DNA of 64,000 nucleotides from Chrysomallon squamiferum (GCA_012295275.1 CM022678.1:288831-352830); one strand, 5' to 3'; shown: positions 12,806-25,560, counted from the stretch's first letter. Translations and numbers: made by a program. The notes: generated by a model not told the origin, from the sequence alone.

Positions 12806-12838
12806 CTTTGATACTGGATACTCGTCCACCAGTCTTTG
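12806..12838 (-). CDS. 33-nt micro-exon, copy A
   Basis: Acceptor TATTTCAG, then 33 nt reading (x)-K-T-G-G-R-V-S-I-K-(x), then donor GTATTA. Both ends are phase 1, matching the NTPase exon start at 12519 and the upstream exons. The same micro-exon with the same boundaries and length is present in copy B (30599-30631), where V-S-I-K is unchanged. Conservation of length, splice sites and phase across the duplication is the evidence. It joins the N-terminal signalling exons to the NTPase exon. Confidence 0.65.
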
Positions 12839-13461
12839 CTGAAATATTATAAAAATAAAATAAGTTTGTGTTATTGATGATGAGTAAAAGAAATGATGAA
12901 ACTGATCTGTACAACTACTCTGTACTTTATTCAGGGAACTGTTAACACATAACATTATTATTATACCTTCGTTATCTATTTTACTGTAATTATTACTACT
13001 ATTATTAAAACTACTGATGTTTTTTTTTATCACTATTGTTATTTCATTATTGTTATTGTTGAATTTATTATTACAATTATAATTATTATTATTTTTATTA
13101 GCATTATTACTATTATGCTTATGATTATGATTATTATTATTATTATGTTCTTTGAACTGTATTTCAGTATTTAGAAGTGATAAAAATGAGATATAATCAT
13201 ATATTGGCTTGTTTAATTTATGTTGAATGATCTTAATAAGACAATCTAGATAAGAGTGACAATATTTGTAATGTATGTATGTATGCGTTTGTGTATGTAT
13301 GTGTCTGTGTATGTATGTGTATGTACTGTGTATGTGTATGTATGTGTTTGTGTACATTTCTGTGTTGTTCAGATGTGATAGAAAAGTACAGACTACTGTG
13401 ACATGTATTTTGTTATCTATTGAACAGGCAGAGAAAAGAAAACTTTTAATTTTTATCTTAC
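12839..13461. other. Intronic microsatellite-rich stretch
   Basis: Interval between the micro-exon and the decayed RHIM-like exon. It carries TAA/ATT tracts (13010-13150) and a TATG/TGTG tract at about 13270-13360. Parts of 12840-12990 are shared with copy B at 30632-30780; the rest is absent from copy B. Confidence 0.6.
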
Positions 13462-13559
13462 CAGTTTGAAAAGTTTGTTTCCTTTCCTTAGGATTATTTT
13501 CATTATATTGCTTTTGTCTCCTAATATAAAATTTCTACAGTGAGAAATATTTACTGTCA
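13462..13559 (-). pseudogene. Second RHIM-like exon, decayed duplicate
   Basis: Minus-strand reading gives VTVNISHCRNFILGDKSNIM then a tail of about 12 residues before a GTAAG donor. DNA around it, including the introns, aligns with the exon at 14760-14846 and its flanks, so it is a tandem exon duplicate. Compared with that exon it has about 40 extra bases before the donor and ends in phase 0 instead of phase 1. Splicing it to the micro-exon would break the frame. It may be skipped or non-functional. The motif itself (N-x-x-L-G-D-K-S-N-I-M) is well kept. Confidence 0.45.
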
Positions 13560-13718
13560 CTCAGGCCATTGCTGTTGATGTGGTGAATGGTGGTTTAATT
13601 TCAATCATGAAGAAACTATCATCCAGCATAGCATAAATTTTGGGTCAACAATAAAATGCTAATGACAAACGACATATAGTTCTGTTATTTATTAAATATG
13701 ATTCAGGTTTTCACTTAC

Positions 13719-13778
13719 TGGTGTCAACAGCGGCACCTCCTGATACAATGTTCGTGTTAGTAGATTGGTTTTTGTGTG
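13719..13778 (-). CDS. Putative 60-nt linker exon, copy A
   Basis: Reads H-K-N-Q-S-T-N-T-N-I-V-S-G-G-A-A-V-D-T, with a good donor (ACCA/GTAAGT) and a plausible though pyrimidine-poor acceptor (AAATATGAG). Start and end are both phase 1, as in the other small exons of this gene. The Ser/Thr/Asn-rich, Gly-Ala composition suits a flexible linker. Copy B lacks this segment, so there is no comparative support. Function unknown. Confidence 0.35.
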
Positions 13779-14759
13779 CTCATATTTAAATATGTTCTAC
13801 CACTACTTGTGTGGTCGCAAATGTAAAAAAATAAATTATTTACATTCAAAGCCTATACTTGTAAAACATGTATATACATGTAAGATAATGAAAATGATGA
13901 TTTTAGAAGCAGTGTTCAGAAACAGGTGAAATAAAGTTTAGCAGAGAACAGCAGATCACAGAATCCTTGGAAGTGTACTGGTTATTGGTTAGCACAGGTC
14001 ACATATGACAAGTGGGCTTTGCATTCTGGCCAACATTAATGGTGTCAAAAATTATATGATTTAAATTTTGGAAAATAAGTAGTTTTGGCATGGGAAAATG
14101 TAGCTATATAGTTGGTAGAAGGTCAGCACAAAGTAAAAACATTTACTGGGTGAGCTTGGTGATGTCAACTTGTCTGTTAATCAGGTTTTACTTTTGTAGT
14201 TCACTGCTGTTTTAGGTTACATCCAGTAAGACCACAAGCACCAAAACAGGACAAGACTCCCAGCAAGTTCACTAATATATATATATATAATACAATGAAC
14301 ATGCACATAATGTGATGGTAATATAAAGTTGTAACTCTCAAACCCACATGACGTAATGTGCTTCAGACTATTAGTAACAGTGATACTTCTACTAAGTATT
14401 TCATCTATAGGATGTTTTTAATCTGTCATTGCCTTTTAGCATGTGGACTCATATATTTTCATATTTCTGAGCCTCCTGTATTCAACACAAGAACATTTCA
14501 GCAAGTTATTCATGGGGTATTCTGTTGTAGGCTACTTATGAATTTTCAAGGGATTTTTAACAAATGCGTATCTTACTACAACTTAGTCAGTTTCCAAGAT
14601 GTATACATGATACATTAGAGACAACATTGCACGTGGATGCCAAATCTATTCATATCTCAGAATCTGGACACATCTCCTTGAGAAAGAATATGTCACATGT
14701 GTGTTCTGTTATCAACTAAACATCTAGAGAAAAGAAAACAACTTTAGTTTTCAACTTAC

Positions 14760-14846
14760 TGATTAAAGTGCTATTGTCTCCTATTAGAACATTTCCACAG
14801 TCAGATATTTTTACTTTCCGTTGTACAAGTTGTATTATTGGAGTAT
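14760..14846 (-). CDS. RHIM-like motif exon, copy A
   Basis: An 87-nt phase 1-1 exon between acceptor TGTTTCACAG and donor GTAAGTTG, reading IQLVQRKVKISDCGNVLIGD then NSTLI. The pattern (beta-prone stretch, G-N-V-x-I-G-D-N, then a hydrophobic residue) resembles RHIM-type amyloid signalling motifs, whose known core is I/V-Q-I/V/L/C-G. Here the glutamine is Leu, so it is RHIM-like, not a canonical RHIM. Such motifs recruit partners by cross-beta stacking in necroptosis and immune signalling. Copy B has the same exon with the same boundaries (84 nt). Position N-terminal to a STAND NTPase is where a signalling motif would be expected. The functional reading is inference. Confidence 0.6.
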
Positions 14847-15368
14847 CTGTGAAACAGAGTACATTTTTTAAATTTACCACTCAGAAGCATAATTTTTAAA
14901 AATGTCTGTAAGGACAACATACAGTATTAATACAATCTGTTTTTATTTGATAAAAAGTTTTATTAAATAAAACAATGTTAAAAATGTTTTTAACTGACTA
15001 TGAAATAAATATTACTTTACAGTATAAAAATGTATAACAATAAATACAAGAATAATTATCATGGTCATGATGAAATAATCAAACAGTCTGTAGTGTGTAT
15101 TTTGTATTACCATTTTAATCTGTGAAACAAAAGGCCATAAAGACTTTAAAAAGTGTCAATTTACTAATACCTAAGATGGAAATGAACAATATACTGAAAC
15201 AGTGTTTTGTTCCAAATGTAAATAATACATTTGTCAGTTTAGAATTTACCATCAATAACATAAACAATACATTGAAATATTCTATTGTTATAAATATAAA
15301 CAAAATTCTAATATTTATAATATTCTATCAAAAAAGTAAACAGTATATTAAAATACTGTGCATATTAC

Positions 15369-15605
15369 CACAACTGCTTGACACAGGTACTTGTAAATGA
15401 TGTTGTGCTTGTGTGACGTCAAAGGAAGACTGAGATACAATGTCAGAGCGCCTGTCATACTGTCTAAGAGAGAAACAGCTGCCTCAGTCTCTACAGAAGA
15501 AACAGCTCTGATGTTGCCTGAAGAAGAAACAGCTGTGATATTGTCTGTGGAAGCAGCAGCTGTGCTGTTAGAAGAAACTTCTGAACTCTTGTTTTTGTTG
15601 TTCAT
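15369..15605 (-). CDS. First coding exon, copy A (probably frameshifted)
   Basis: Starts at an ATG preceded by ACCAAT; a TTATTTTACAG acceptor 16 nt upstream (15622) implies a separate 5' untranslated exon. The N-terminus (MNNKNKSSEVSSNST) is Ser/Thr/Asn-rich and low-complexity, followed by two or three ITAVSSS-type units. The donor is GTG/GTAATA at 15369. Against copy B, the segment around 15435-15460 is 7 nt shorter, which shifts the frame. In the other frame the end reads SSFDVTQAQHHLQVPVSSSC and matches copy B's phase-1 ending. As assembled, splicing to the next exon hits a stop within four codons, so copy A is probably inactive or mis-assembled here. Confidence 0.6.
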
Positions 15606-15621
15606 ATTGGTTGAGCTGTAA

Positions 15622-17222
15622 AATAATAATATGATGATTGATTTTTAATACAGAAGGAAGAAAACAAATGTTTTATTGAACTCATTTAATTTATATGAGT
15701 TTAGAGAGAAGATTTAGGAATATTCAGACAACAAAAGAAAAATCCTTTGCTGTCACTTCACAATCTACTCTTTCTTATTAGCAGCAAGTGATAATTCATT
15801 TACACCTACCCACAGACAGTGCATACAATTTCATATATCACTCGTTGAGCAACAGCTAATATAAAAACAGCTCAGACTGCCATCTCACATTTTGTTCTAT
15901 AAACATGTTCTTGAAAGTATTTTAAAATAATGAAATGAGAACTGTTTTAATAATGTCCTCATTTAGTAAATGGTGATGTTAGATTGTTATATAAAAATAA
16001 CGTGAAAACTTAATACTATTGTAATAAATTACTCTTACATCATATTAGAATCAGTTCATTCAATTATTAACATAATACATTTACAGAATACTTTTAAACT
16101 ACAGTACTAAGTTGTCAATAATTATGACAAAAGTTATACTAAGATATGTAATAAATATAAAAAATTATCAAAATTGTAACAACATTATAATATTAGTTTT
16201 ATCATTTGTATTAAATGATAAAAACAAAATAAAAATTGTAGATAATATCTCAATAGTTTTAGTTATACTTTCACTGTAGTAAATTATGTGACATAAATGA
16301 TACAAATGAATATGTTATAAATGTCTCAACTTGGCACAATGGTGGACATCAGAAACACAAAGATGACAGATAATAAGAATGCTTTCAACAGATCAAACCT
16401 ACAGGACATCAGCTAGCCTACAGTTAGTGAGTTATACTCATCAGTCCATTAGTGACCTGCAACAGGCTACATCCAGAACAAAGCTTTAACACTTCTGCCT
16501 TGGCCAGTCATGAGTCCAGTTTTGACTTCGCTGCAGCAGTGAGAATTTTATACACACAATTAAAGTGGAATCAGCTCAGCACAGGAAATGACAATAGTTC
16601 ATTTGACAAATCCAACATTTAACTTGATGGATGAGTCAGATGCTGGAGGCAGTTGAATGTTTACTTGTCACTGAACCCTTTAACTACAGATGTAATCTAG
16701 AGACTCAAAATATTTTCTCTCTAAAACAATTCCTTAAACTATTTTATAAACTCTGCAGCTCCATACTTTGAAGTGGTTTGTTATTAGTGTTAAATAGTAA
16801 TGGTAATTATGTGACAATATTGTGATAAAAATAATAATAACAATAATAAAAAAATACTTTTCTAATACTGGAGTGCTAAACATTTTTCCAGGTGTATATT
16901 ATATTGTCACTCTTCTGTCTTGTCATTTTTTTAAAGTAGATTTCATATTTATTTGTATTCAATTTAATTATATAGTAATATATTTACTTATTTAGTACCA
17001 TAAGAATTTCTTAAATTTTTAAGTTTTGGAATAAATCAGTATGTATATGGATAACATTTCAAAACAGGGTGACTTCCTCTGTGGTATCTGTTAAGTAAAT
17101 ATTAGATGATAATTTTTCTCTATTTCTGTGCTTGTATAAATACACTGATATTTTTCAGACTTCAGTTTTCAATAATCTGCTACGTTCTTCATTTCAAAAC
17201 TTGATCAAACAAATAAAACATT
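15622..17222. other. Non-coding flank shared by both gene copies
   Basis: No coding frame is visible, yet the sequence is strongly similar to 31824-33790 upstream of copy B. Conserved blocks lie at about 15640-16020, 16340-16700 and 16900-17210. It lies 5' of the first coding exon, so it should contain the 5' intron and possibly promoter sequence. Similarity is explained by the segmental duplication and need not mean constraint. Confidence 0.7.
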
Positions 17223-17340
17223 TACTTACTATCACACTGACCAGTCTGAGTGGTATTGATATCTAAAATTTGGTTTGTCCAGTCTAAAGGGTAGCAGACT
17301 ATAACAGTGTCACGTGACAAGGGCCTAATTATCTGAGACA
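17223..17340 (-). other. Exon-like segment with a GTAAGTAAATG donor
   Basis: Open for about 39 codons on the minus strand, including VIVCYPLDWTNQILDINTTQ, then a strong donor (GATA/GTAAG). TGTCTCAG at about 17331 could be an acceptor. It sits just upstream of the copy A gene where a 5' exon is expected, and the intron start matches the donor side of the repeats at 19088 and 34780. Joining it to the ATG exon would not keep this frame, so if used it may be untranslated. No family recognised. Confidence 0.3.
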
Positions 17341-18289
17341 GCTTAAACTACTAAATGACTATTCTGTATCCACTAGAGAACAATAACAGACATGAATTCA
17401 TGCATAATTGTTATATAGATATATATATATCTGTATGTAGTTTACACAAATTAATGCTAAGGATAATATATAGTTATAAAGTTAAATCTTATGATTCGAC
17501 GATAGGTTATCAAAGCAAACAGTGTTGACAAATAATACAAAACTAATTCAGACCAGTTGGTTACTTGATCTTTCTAAATACTCTTTTTAATTATTAAAAT
17601 ACATTAACCTTGTATCATAAATGTAAGTATGTACCACAGAATAACATCATAAAACTTCAACAATAATAGATTTAGCTATCTTAAAAATCATTCAATATGT
17701 ATGTTACACATACAAAACATTAAAACATATTTATCATTGTGCAGACGGCCCACAGACAAAGACTCTCAAGAAGGGCACCGATCAAAGAGATCTCATTCAA
17801 AACACGTGCGACTACTTATACACCCATCTCTCGGGTGTTCAATCTACACCTCTGCAGATAGCCTTTCTGAATTTACTTTGCAGCTTTTAATGCCAATTTT
17901 GAGTTCTTTAAACCCCTGTGTTTCTAAGTTCATATAATATAATTACATAATACAGCTTCTATATAGCCCACGACAATCTGCTTACTCTCTGCTATTTAGT
18001 TTTTGTGTATTTACCCCCATTTTCTGTCATTAATTAGGTAAACAGTTAAGAACCGTAAAAATATAAATTATAAACATGATTATACAAGATAACTAAATAA
18101 ATGTTACCGTAATATAATAAGGTATTTAAGATAACAGGCAGCAGATATTCTGCTTTACCTGGACATATTAAAATAAAGATTTTGTGAATATTCTATAATT
18201 TACTACAAAGAAAACCAAATTACAATTAAAAACAAGCCTGGCAATAAAGAGGCAATAACGATGTTTCATTACACTTGCATTGTTACAAT
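17341..18289. other. Non-coding; one weak open frame
   Basis: AT-rich. A 78-codon plus-strand frame at 17701-17937 has a Ser/Arg-rich middle of normal codon composition but no family resemblance and no splice context. It could be a mobile-element scrap. Confidence 0.5.
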
Positions 18290-18450
18290 TCTTTTCAACC
18301 CATCTTTGAATTTAAGTTGTATTTTAAACCAGTTGTCTGTCACTGACCATACAACTCTTCTGTCCTGTCAACAGAACAGTACAAAACTTACACACTGATT
18401 TAACTTGTTTCTTAAATTAATATTGTCAAGTAATACATTTTCCTTTTTTA
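18290..18450 (-). repeat. Exon-like interspersed repeat, copy 1
   Basis: Core CTGTTGACAGGACAGAAGAG, which looks like a splice acceptor plus exon start, then DRRVVWSVTDNWFKIQLKFK in an open phase-0 frame ending near a GTAACA. It is the best preserved of four related copies (others near 19088, 25385 and 34780). The 3' tail ATTAATATTGTCAAGTAA is shared with the copy at 34780. Origin unknown; possibly a duplicated 5' exon of the NLR-like gene. Confidence 0.5.
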
Positions 18451-20057
18451 TTATTTTGAAAAAATTTACCAAAAATATTAATAGAAAATACAAATGAAGA
18501 ATTGACTGCTAAGAAAAAAAATAAAAAAAATAAAAAATTACAATCCACTATAATTGCCACTTTTCAAATTATCAAAAATTATTAACAGACTTACAATTGA
18601 TGCTAAAATAAAATTTTATTTATTTATTTATTATCAATGTACATAGATCTGGTTAGTTTACAAAACAAAATTACATGAATCAAATGTAATACAATAAAGA
18701 ACCATGAACTTTTAAAAAATAGATCAGCACTACTTACTAGTATATTTGTAATACTATTTTTGTTTCAGTCACATCACAGTTTTGTATGTACACAAGTTAT
18801 TTAGATAACATGGCTATCTGTTCTCACTGGAAAAATTAGCTGATTTCACAATCAAAAGTGGATGTATACAGATTTGTATAACCATTTTATATCTGAACCA
18901 GGTGAAAATTAAAATTCTTAATAAAATGTTTATTTAGAGACATTAACATAAGTTTGACACTGTAATAGAGATGAATTCACACATTTATAAATAATTTAGT
19001 GAATTACATTTCACCTCTGTTTATTGTTCCTTATTATAATACTGACTGCAGAATCACATATGTACATAAATACATTATTCTCAGAACATTTACTTACTTA
19101 CAACTCAGTTTAACTCATCTTTAGATTTTAGCTGTTGTATGCAAACCAGTTTTCTGTCACTGATCATACAACTCTTCAGTCTTGTCAACAGAACAATATA
19201 CAATTTTATTTATTATTAATATATGTGTCAATTTTCATACAGCAAAAACAAAAATAATAATATTTTACAATAAAACATTTTCTTTTCTAAAATAAAAATC
19301 TTGGAAGTCTTTTATATCCACTTTGTTATGTTTAATTTCACTGATGAATTATTTAACCTTTTCCTTCACAGAATTTCAGTGAATAAAAAGGAAATTTGTC
19401 ACTGTTACTACAGATTTTTTGTTATTTTTGTTTGACAACAAATCCATATAGCTACATATCAAGAAAATCAAAATGACTACGTAGAAACACAATGTGCTTG
19501 TGTGTACTGTTTTACTACAGGGTCATCTAGTTTATGTAGATGTATGTGAGATTACAATTTGACTAAGACTTAAAAAGATAAATTACAGGTGTGTGAAACT
19601 AAAATTATTGTTGTTATTATTAATTCATTTGTTAATACTTCATTAAGAAAAAAAAAAAGAAAAAATATTTATATCTCAGTATAGTTTCATTAGTCTCTAG
19701 GACTACTGAGCAGGTAAGCACTATGGTATTTTGGGTCTAGTAATCAGTTCTAGTCTGTAATAATTCTCACGATCATTGTGTGTTTACATTGACAAATTAA
19801 GTATTTACAGACACACACACATATACAAACATGCAGTCTTCAGAGTTCATGTGCAGCATTCAGTCTTCTTCAATGTTTAACTGCTGGTTTAGGTCTTAAA
19901 AGACCATTTTAAAAACAGTTTTCATTAAAATGGTTACTGTGTTAACATACAAGCTTTATCCTGGTCAGGTCCAATGTTGAAAGCCTTACTGAAGTTTGGT
20001 ATTCTTACCTTTGCAGGATAAAGCAGATATATTATGTCAGCAACCAGTTATTCCCTA

Positions 20058-20102
<45 letters not shown>

Positions 20103-20689
20103 ACAGAGATTCACTATAGTCTTAAAGTTATATATGTAAAGTGACAACTTACAAGATCTTTGTGACTATTTCACTAATTAAGTTTACTGTCATGGTTTGA
20201 CTAAAATGGCTGATCTAAAACTTATTTATATCAGACGTGGATACTTGTGTCTACATTCAAAGTACCATTCACGAACATACAGGACGCAGAGAGAAGGAAC
20301 AAGGACATACAGAAACAAATTATAAGGGAAATAACTGTAGAATAATAATTTAATGAAAGGAGCATTTTCTTTGATAATTAGTTAATTATCTTTTTCACTT
20401 TTACAAACACAGTTAAAGCCAGCTAAAGGACTGTACACAGTACTGCTGATTGTTTTCTAAGAGAAGGAAAGTAAATGTTACTTGAAGCTGTAAAATTAAT
20501 GTATCTGCAACAATTTAATAGAGAAAGCAAACATTCTGGTAACACTTTCTGGTAAAATGTTTCATACAGTCTTAGCCTCCAATGATATGACTAAAAACAT
20601 TCATTTTACATGCATACATAAGTGTGTGTGTGTTTGTGTTTGTGTGTGTGTGTGGGTGTGTGGGTGTGTGTGTGTGTGTGTGTGTGTGG

Positions 20690-20720
<31 letters not shown>

Positions 20721-22090
20721 TTTGTGTGTGGGTGGGTATGTGTGTTTGTGTGTGGGTGGGTGGGTGGGTGTGCCCATATACTAATACAACTGCCACTATT
20801 TATTTGAAAAGAGCAGTAACAACACTGTCAACAGTGATAGCAAATATATTTTAACGAGGTTTTATTACAATTCATGAAATAGGGGTGCAATTGCATTTAC
20901 AAATAATTTACTGAAAAGAGGTATGACTTTTATTATAATATTGACTGCTGAATCGTAAGTCATATTCTCAGAAACTATTCAAAGATTGATAAGCACTTAA
21001 CCAGAGGGGTGCCATTTTGGATTATACTAATTGAAGTAATTCCCCATAATTAAAAACAAAGAAAACTTTAACTGAATGAAAAAAAAGAATGAACATTACC
21101 AGTTTTCTTTATCATTTTATATTCTGATATGTCACTTAGCAAGATGCCACCATTTTAGATCACGTGATTCTGTTGAGTCACGTAAAGTATAAACCGGGTT
21201 GCGATCAGGACCGGAAATTGTGTTAAAAGGTGAAACCTTCCGATTAGGTCAAAACACATGTAGTAACATATCAGCATGCGGGCTTATGTAGATAATGGCA
21301 AACAAAATTTAATCTTAATAACTGTCTATTATAGATAATTTTACAAAAAGAAAGACTAAAAAAATTATGTTTTCTCTTTATTCGAACTGAGTTATGGTTG
21401 TTGATGTTCTCCAGTGTTTCAGTAAAACAACATTAGAAAAAACACAGACACCGTTTTAAGAAAATCCTGATTTATGTCAGCTCATATCTTTCACCACTTT
21501 ATACACAGAAATATGAAAATGCAGATATTTAAAGCATTTAATACATTGATACTGTTTATTTATTTATTTTATTTTATTTTATTTTAATTTATTTTATTTT
21601 ATTTTATTTTTTTCTGGTCTTAAATCTGAGCTAGCAGCTCATCTAACTTGGCCCAGAAATTGGACGTCATTTAAAGAGTCAAAACTTTAAAATACAATAA
21701 AATACCTAATTATAATTCAGTATTTGGTTCAGAATGAAAAAACCCAGGTAAACAGAAATATACTTCAGACTATAAACATGGTAGACTATCTTGACTCCAG
21801 ATAGGTTCAAATGACTGAGTTCAGCTCACATGCAGGGTAAAACACAGAACACTTCGCTAACATATTCTGACAGAGCAATATGAATAAAGGTACATTTCAG
21901 TTTCTTCTTCTCAAGCGAATTATGAAGTTCTTAAGGATTATTCTGTTTCCGCATGCAACCATTTGATGTTAACATCTGGTATCTTTCAAGCTGTGCCTGT
22001 TTATCAGGTCTCACCAAAAATCCTTTTTCTTTTCATTTCCTTCGACTTTCTTTTTCTTCTTCTTCTTCTTCTTATCAACATCATCGTCGT
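18451..22090. other. Non-coding stretch with GT and TTTTA microsatellites
   Basis: Apart from the repeat at 19088-19205, no coding signal is seen. It contains GT tracts at 20059-20100 and 20623-20770 (the latter mixed with GGGT) and a TTTTA/TTTA array at 21549-21610. Open frames over the GT tracts are Cys/Val or His/Thr homopolymer artefacts. Confidence 0.7.
19088..19205 (-). repeat. Exon-like interspersed repeat, copy 2
   Basis: Same core as 18290-18450 but with stops in every frame; ends at GAGTTGTAAGTAAGTAAATG, a strong donor shared with the copy at 34780. Confidence 0.5.
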
Positions 22091-24835
22091 CACAACCTGA
22101 TTGTTAGTATTTCACAACCTTACTTTTAGCATATCACAACCTGTTAGTATCTCACAACCTGTCTGTTAGTATCTCACAACCTGTTAGTATCTCACAACCT
22201 GTTAGTATCTCACAACCTGAGTTAGTATCTCACAACCTTACTGTTAGCATATCACAACCTGTTAGTATCTCACAACCTGTCTGTTAGTATCTCACAACCT
22301 GTTAGTATCTCACAACCTGAGTTAGTATCTCACAACCTTACTGTTAGTATCTCACAACCTGTTAGTATCTCACAACCTGAGTTAGTATCTCACAACCTTA
22401 CTGTTAGTATATCACAACCTTACTGTTAGTATCTCTCAACCTTACTGTAAGTATTTTACAACCTTACTGTAAGTATTTTACAACCTTACTGTTAGTATCT
22501 CTCAACCTTACTGTTAGTATTTTACAACGTGACTATTAGTATATCACAACCTTACTGTTAGTATTTCACAACGTGACTGTATCTCACAACCTTACTGTTA
22601 GTATATCACAACCTTACTGTTAGTATATCACAACCTGACTGTTAGTATATCTCAACATTACTGTTAGTATCTCACAACCTTACTGTTAGTATATCACAAC
22701 ATTACTGTTAGTATTTCACAACGTGACTGTTAGTATATCACAACCTTACTGTAAGTATTTTACAACGTGACTGTTAGTATCTCTCAACCTTACTGTTAGT
22801 ATATCACAACCTTACTGTAAGTATTTCACAACGTGACTGTTAGTATTTCACAACCTTACTGTTAGTATTTTACAACGTGACTGTTAGTATATCACAACCT
22901 TACTGTTAGTATTTCACAACCTTACTGTTAGTATTTTACAACGTGACTGTTAGTATATCTCAACCTTACTGTTAGTATTTCACAACCTTACTGTTAGTAT
23001 TTTACAACGTGACTGTTAGTATATCACAACCTGTCTGTTAGTATCTCACAACCTGTTAGTATCTCACAACCTGAGTTAGTATCTCACAACCTTACTGTTA
23101 GTATATCACAACATTACTGTTAGTATATCTCAACCTTACTGTTAGTATATCACAACTTTACTGTAAGTATTTCACAACGTGACTGTTAGTATTTCTCAAC
23201 CTTACTGTAAGTATTTTACAACGTGACTGTTAGTATATCTCAACCTTACTGTTAGTATTTCACAACCTTACTGTTAGTATTTTACAACGTGACTGTTAGT
23301 ATATCACAACCTTACTGTTAGTATTTCACAACCTTACTGTTAGTATTTTACAACGTGACTGTTAGTATATCACAACCTTACTGTTAGTATCTCTCAACCT
23401 TACTGTTAGTATTTTACAACGTGACTGTTAGTATATCACAACCTTACTGTTACTATCTCTCAACCTTACTGTTAGTATTTTACAACGTGACTGTTAGTAT
23501 ATCACAACCTTACTGTTAGTATATCTCAACCTTACTGTAAGTATATCACAACCTTACTGTTAGTATATCACAACCTTACTGTTAGTATCTCTCAACCTTA
23601 CTGTAAGTATTTGACAACCTTACTGTTAGTATCTCTCAACCTTACTGTAAGTATTTTACAACCTTACTGTTAGTATCTCTCAACCTTACTGTTAGTATTT
23701 TACAACGTGACTGTTAGTATATCACAACCTTACTGTTAGTATTTTCCAACGTGACTGTTAGTATCTCACATCCTTACTGTTAGTATATCACAACCTTACT
23801 GTTAGTATTTCACAACCTGACTGTTAGTATTTCACAACCTTACTGTTAGTATCTCACAACCTTACTGTAAGTATCTCTCAACCTTACTGTTAGTATCTCA
23901 CAACCTTACTGTTAGTATCTCTCAACCGTACTGTTAGTATCTCACATCCTTACTGTTAGTATATCACAACCTTACTGTTAGTATATCACAACCTTACTGT
24001 TAGTATCTCTCAACCTTACTGTAAGTATTTTACAACCTTACTGTAAGTATTTTACAAGCTTACTGTTAGTATCTCTCAACCTTACTGTTAGTATTTTACA
24101 ACGTGACTATTAGTATATCACAACCTTACTGTTAGTATTTCACAACCTGACTGTTAGTATTTCACAACCTTACTGTTAGTATCTCACAACCTTACTGTAA
24201 GTATCTCTCAACCTTACTGTTAGTATCTCACAACCTTACTGTTAGTATCTCTCAACCGTACTGTTAGTATCTCACATCCTTACTGTTAGTATATCACAAC
24301 CTTACTGTTAGTATATCACAACCTTACTGTTAGTATCTCTCAACCTTACTGTAAGTATTTTACAACCTTACTGTTAGTATCTCTCAACCTTACTGTAAGT
24401 ATTTTACAACCTTACTGTTAGTATCTCTCAACCTTACTGTTAGTATTTTACAACGTGACTGTTAGTATATCACAACCTTACTGTTAGTATTTTACAACGT
24501 GACTGTTAGTATCTCACATCCTTACTGTTAGTATATCACAACCTTACTGTTAGTATTTCACAACCTGACTGTTAGTATTTCACAACCTTACTGTTAGTAT
24601 CTCACAACCTTACTGTAAGTATCTCTCAACCTTACTGTTAGTATCTCACAACCTTACTGTTAGTATCTCTCAACCGTACTGTTAGTATCTCACATCCTTA
24701 CTGTTAGTATATCACAACCTTACTGTTAGTATTTCACAACCTGACTGTTAATATCTCTCAACTGACTGTTAGGATCTCACAATCTAACTGTTAATATCTC
24801 TCAACTGACTGTTAGGATCTCACAATATGACTGTT
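22091..24835. repeat. 22-bp minisatellite with higher-order structure
   Basis: About 2.7 kb of a 22-bp unit close to TTAGTATCTCACAACCTTAC plus TG, with 17-18-bp short forms near the left end. Variants (ATCTCACAAC, ATATCACAAC, ATTTTACAAC, ATCTCTCAAC) recur in blocks. A distinctive block ending in a CTCAACCGTACTG variant occurs three times, near 23926, 24256 and 24676, so larger 330-420-bp segments have been re-duplicated. Units decay at the right edge (24730-24835). Confidence 0.95.
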
Positions 24836-25086
24836 GGCTTAGTTTGTAATATATAACACTCAATGCACAGTTTAAATCATATTCATTTACTCGCTGAGTG
24901 TTCATTTCCGATTATCAGTTAATGTATCATGTAATTCTAGTAATTAAATAAAAAAAAAGTTTAAAATTCAGTCCTATAAACTTGTTTACACACATTCAAA
25001 CATATATTCACAAACGCACATACATATGCACCCAGCCACACGTACATAAGAAAACATACACGTATTCAGTCGCAAACAGATAAACA

Positions 25087-25208
<122 letters not shown>

Positions 25209-25384
25209 GATTTGCTCTAACATTTTTCTTCGCTCAGCTTAACTCCTGCAAGACAAATACATTAACACAACACACACACATACACACGCACACACGCGTA
25301 CATATACACACTCCAGACGAAATCCTGACTGACATTGATAGCCTGTTTGTCATATTCAGTCAGTGTAATGACGATATTTGTTTA

Positions 25385-25560
25385 GAATTTACAGTTCAGT
25401 TTAGACTTTAGTTGTTTTATGTTAAACCAGTTTTCATTACCTACCACACGACTCTTCTGTCCAGTCAACAGAAGAAAACTTTTATGTTTTCAAATTTATC
25501 ATTTCATACTGAATGACTTGTTAAATTAACATTCTCGGGTAATCAAATCATGCTTTTATT
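25385..25560 (-). repeat. Exon-like interspersed repeat, copy 3
   Basis: Diverged copy: the core CTGTTGACTGGACAGAAGAG is recognisable, the donor end is lost, and all frames are broken. Its 3' tail resembles the others near ATTAACATTCTCGGGTAA. Confidence 0.45.

Noticed and set aside
17701-17937. 78-codon frame as a gene
   Set aside because: No family resemblance, splice context or repeat support; chance is the simpler reading.
22091-24835. CRISPR array
   Set aside because: Units are 22 bp head-to-tail without unique spacers, in an intron-bearing eukaryotic context.
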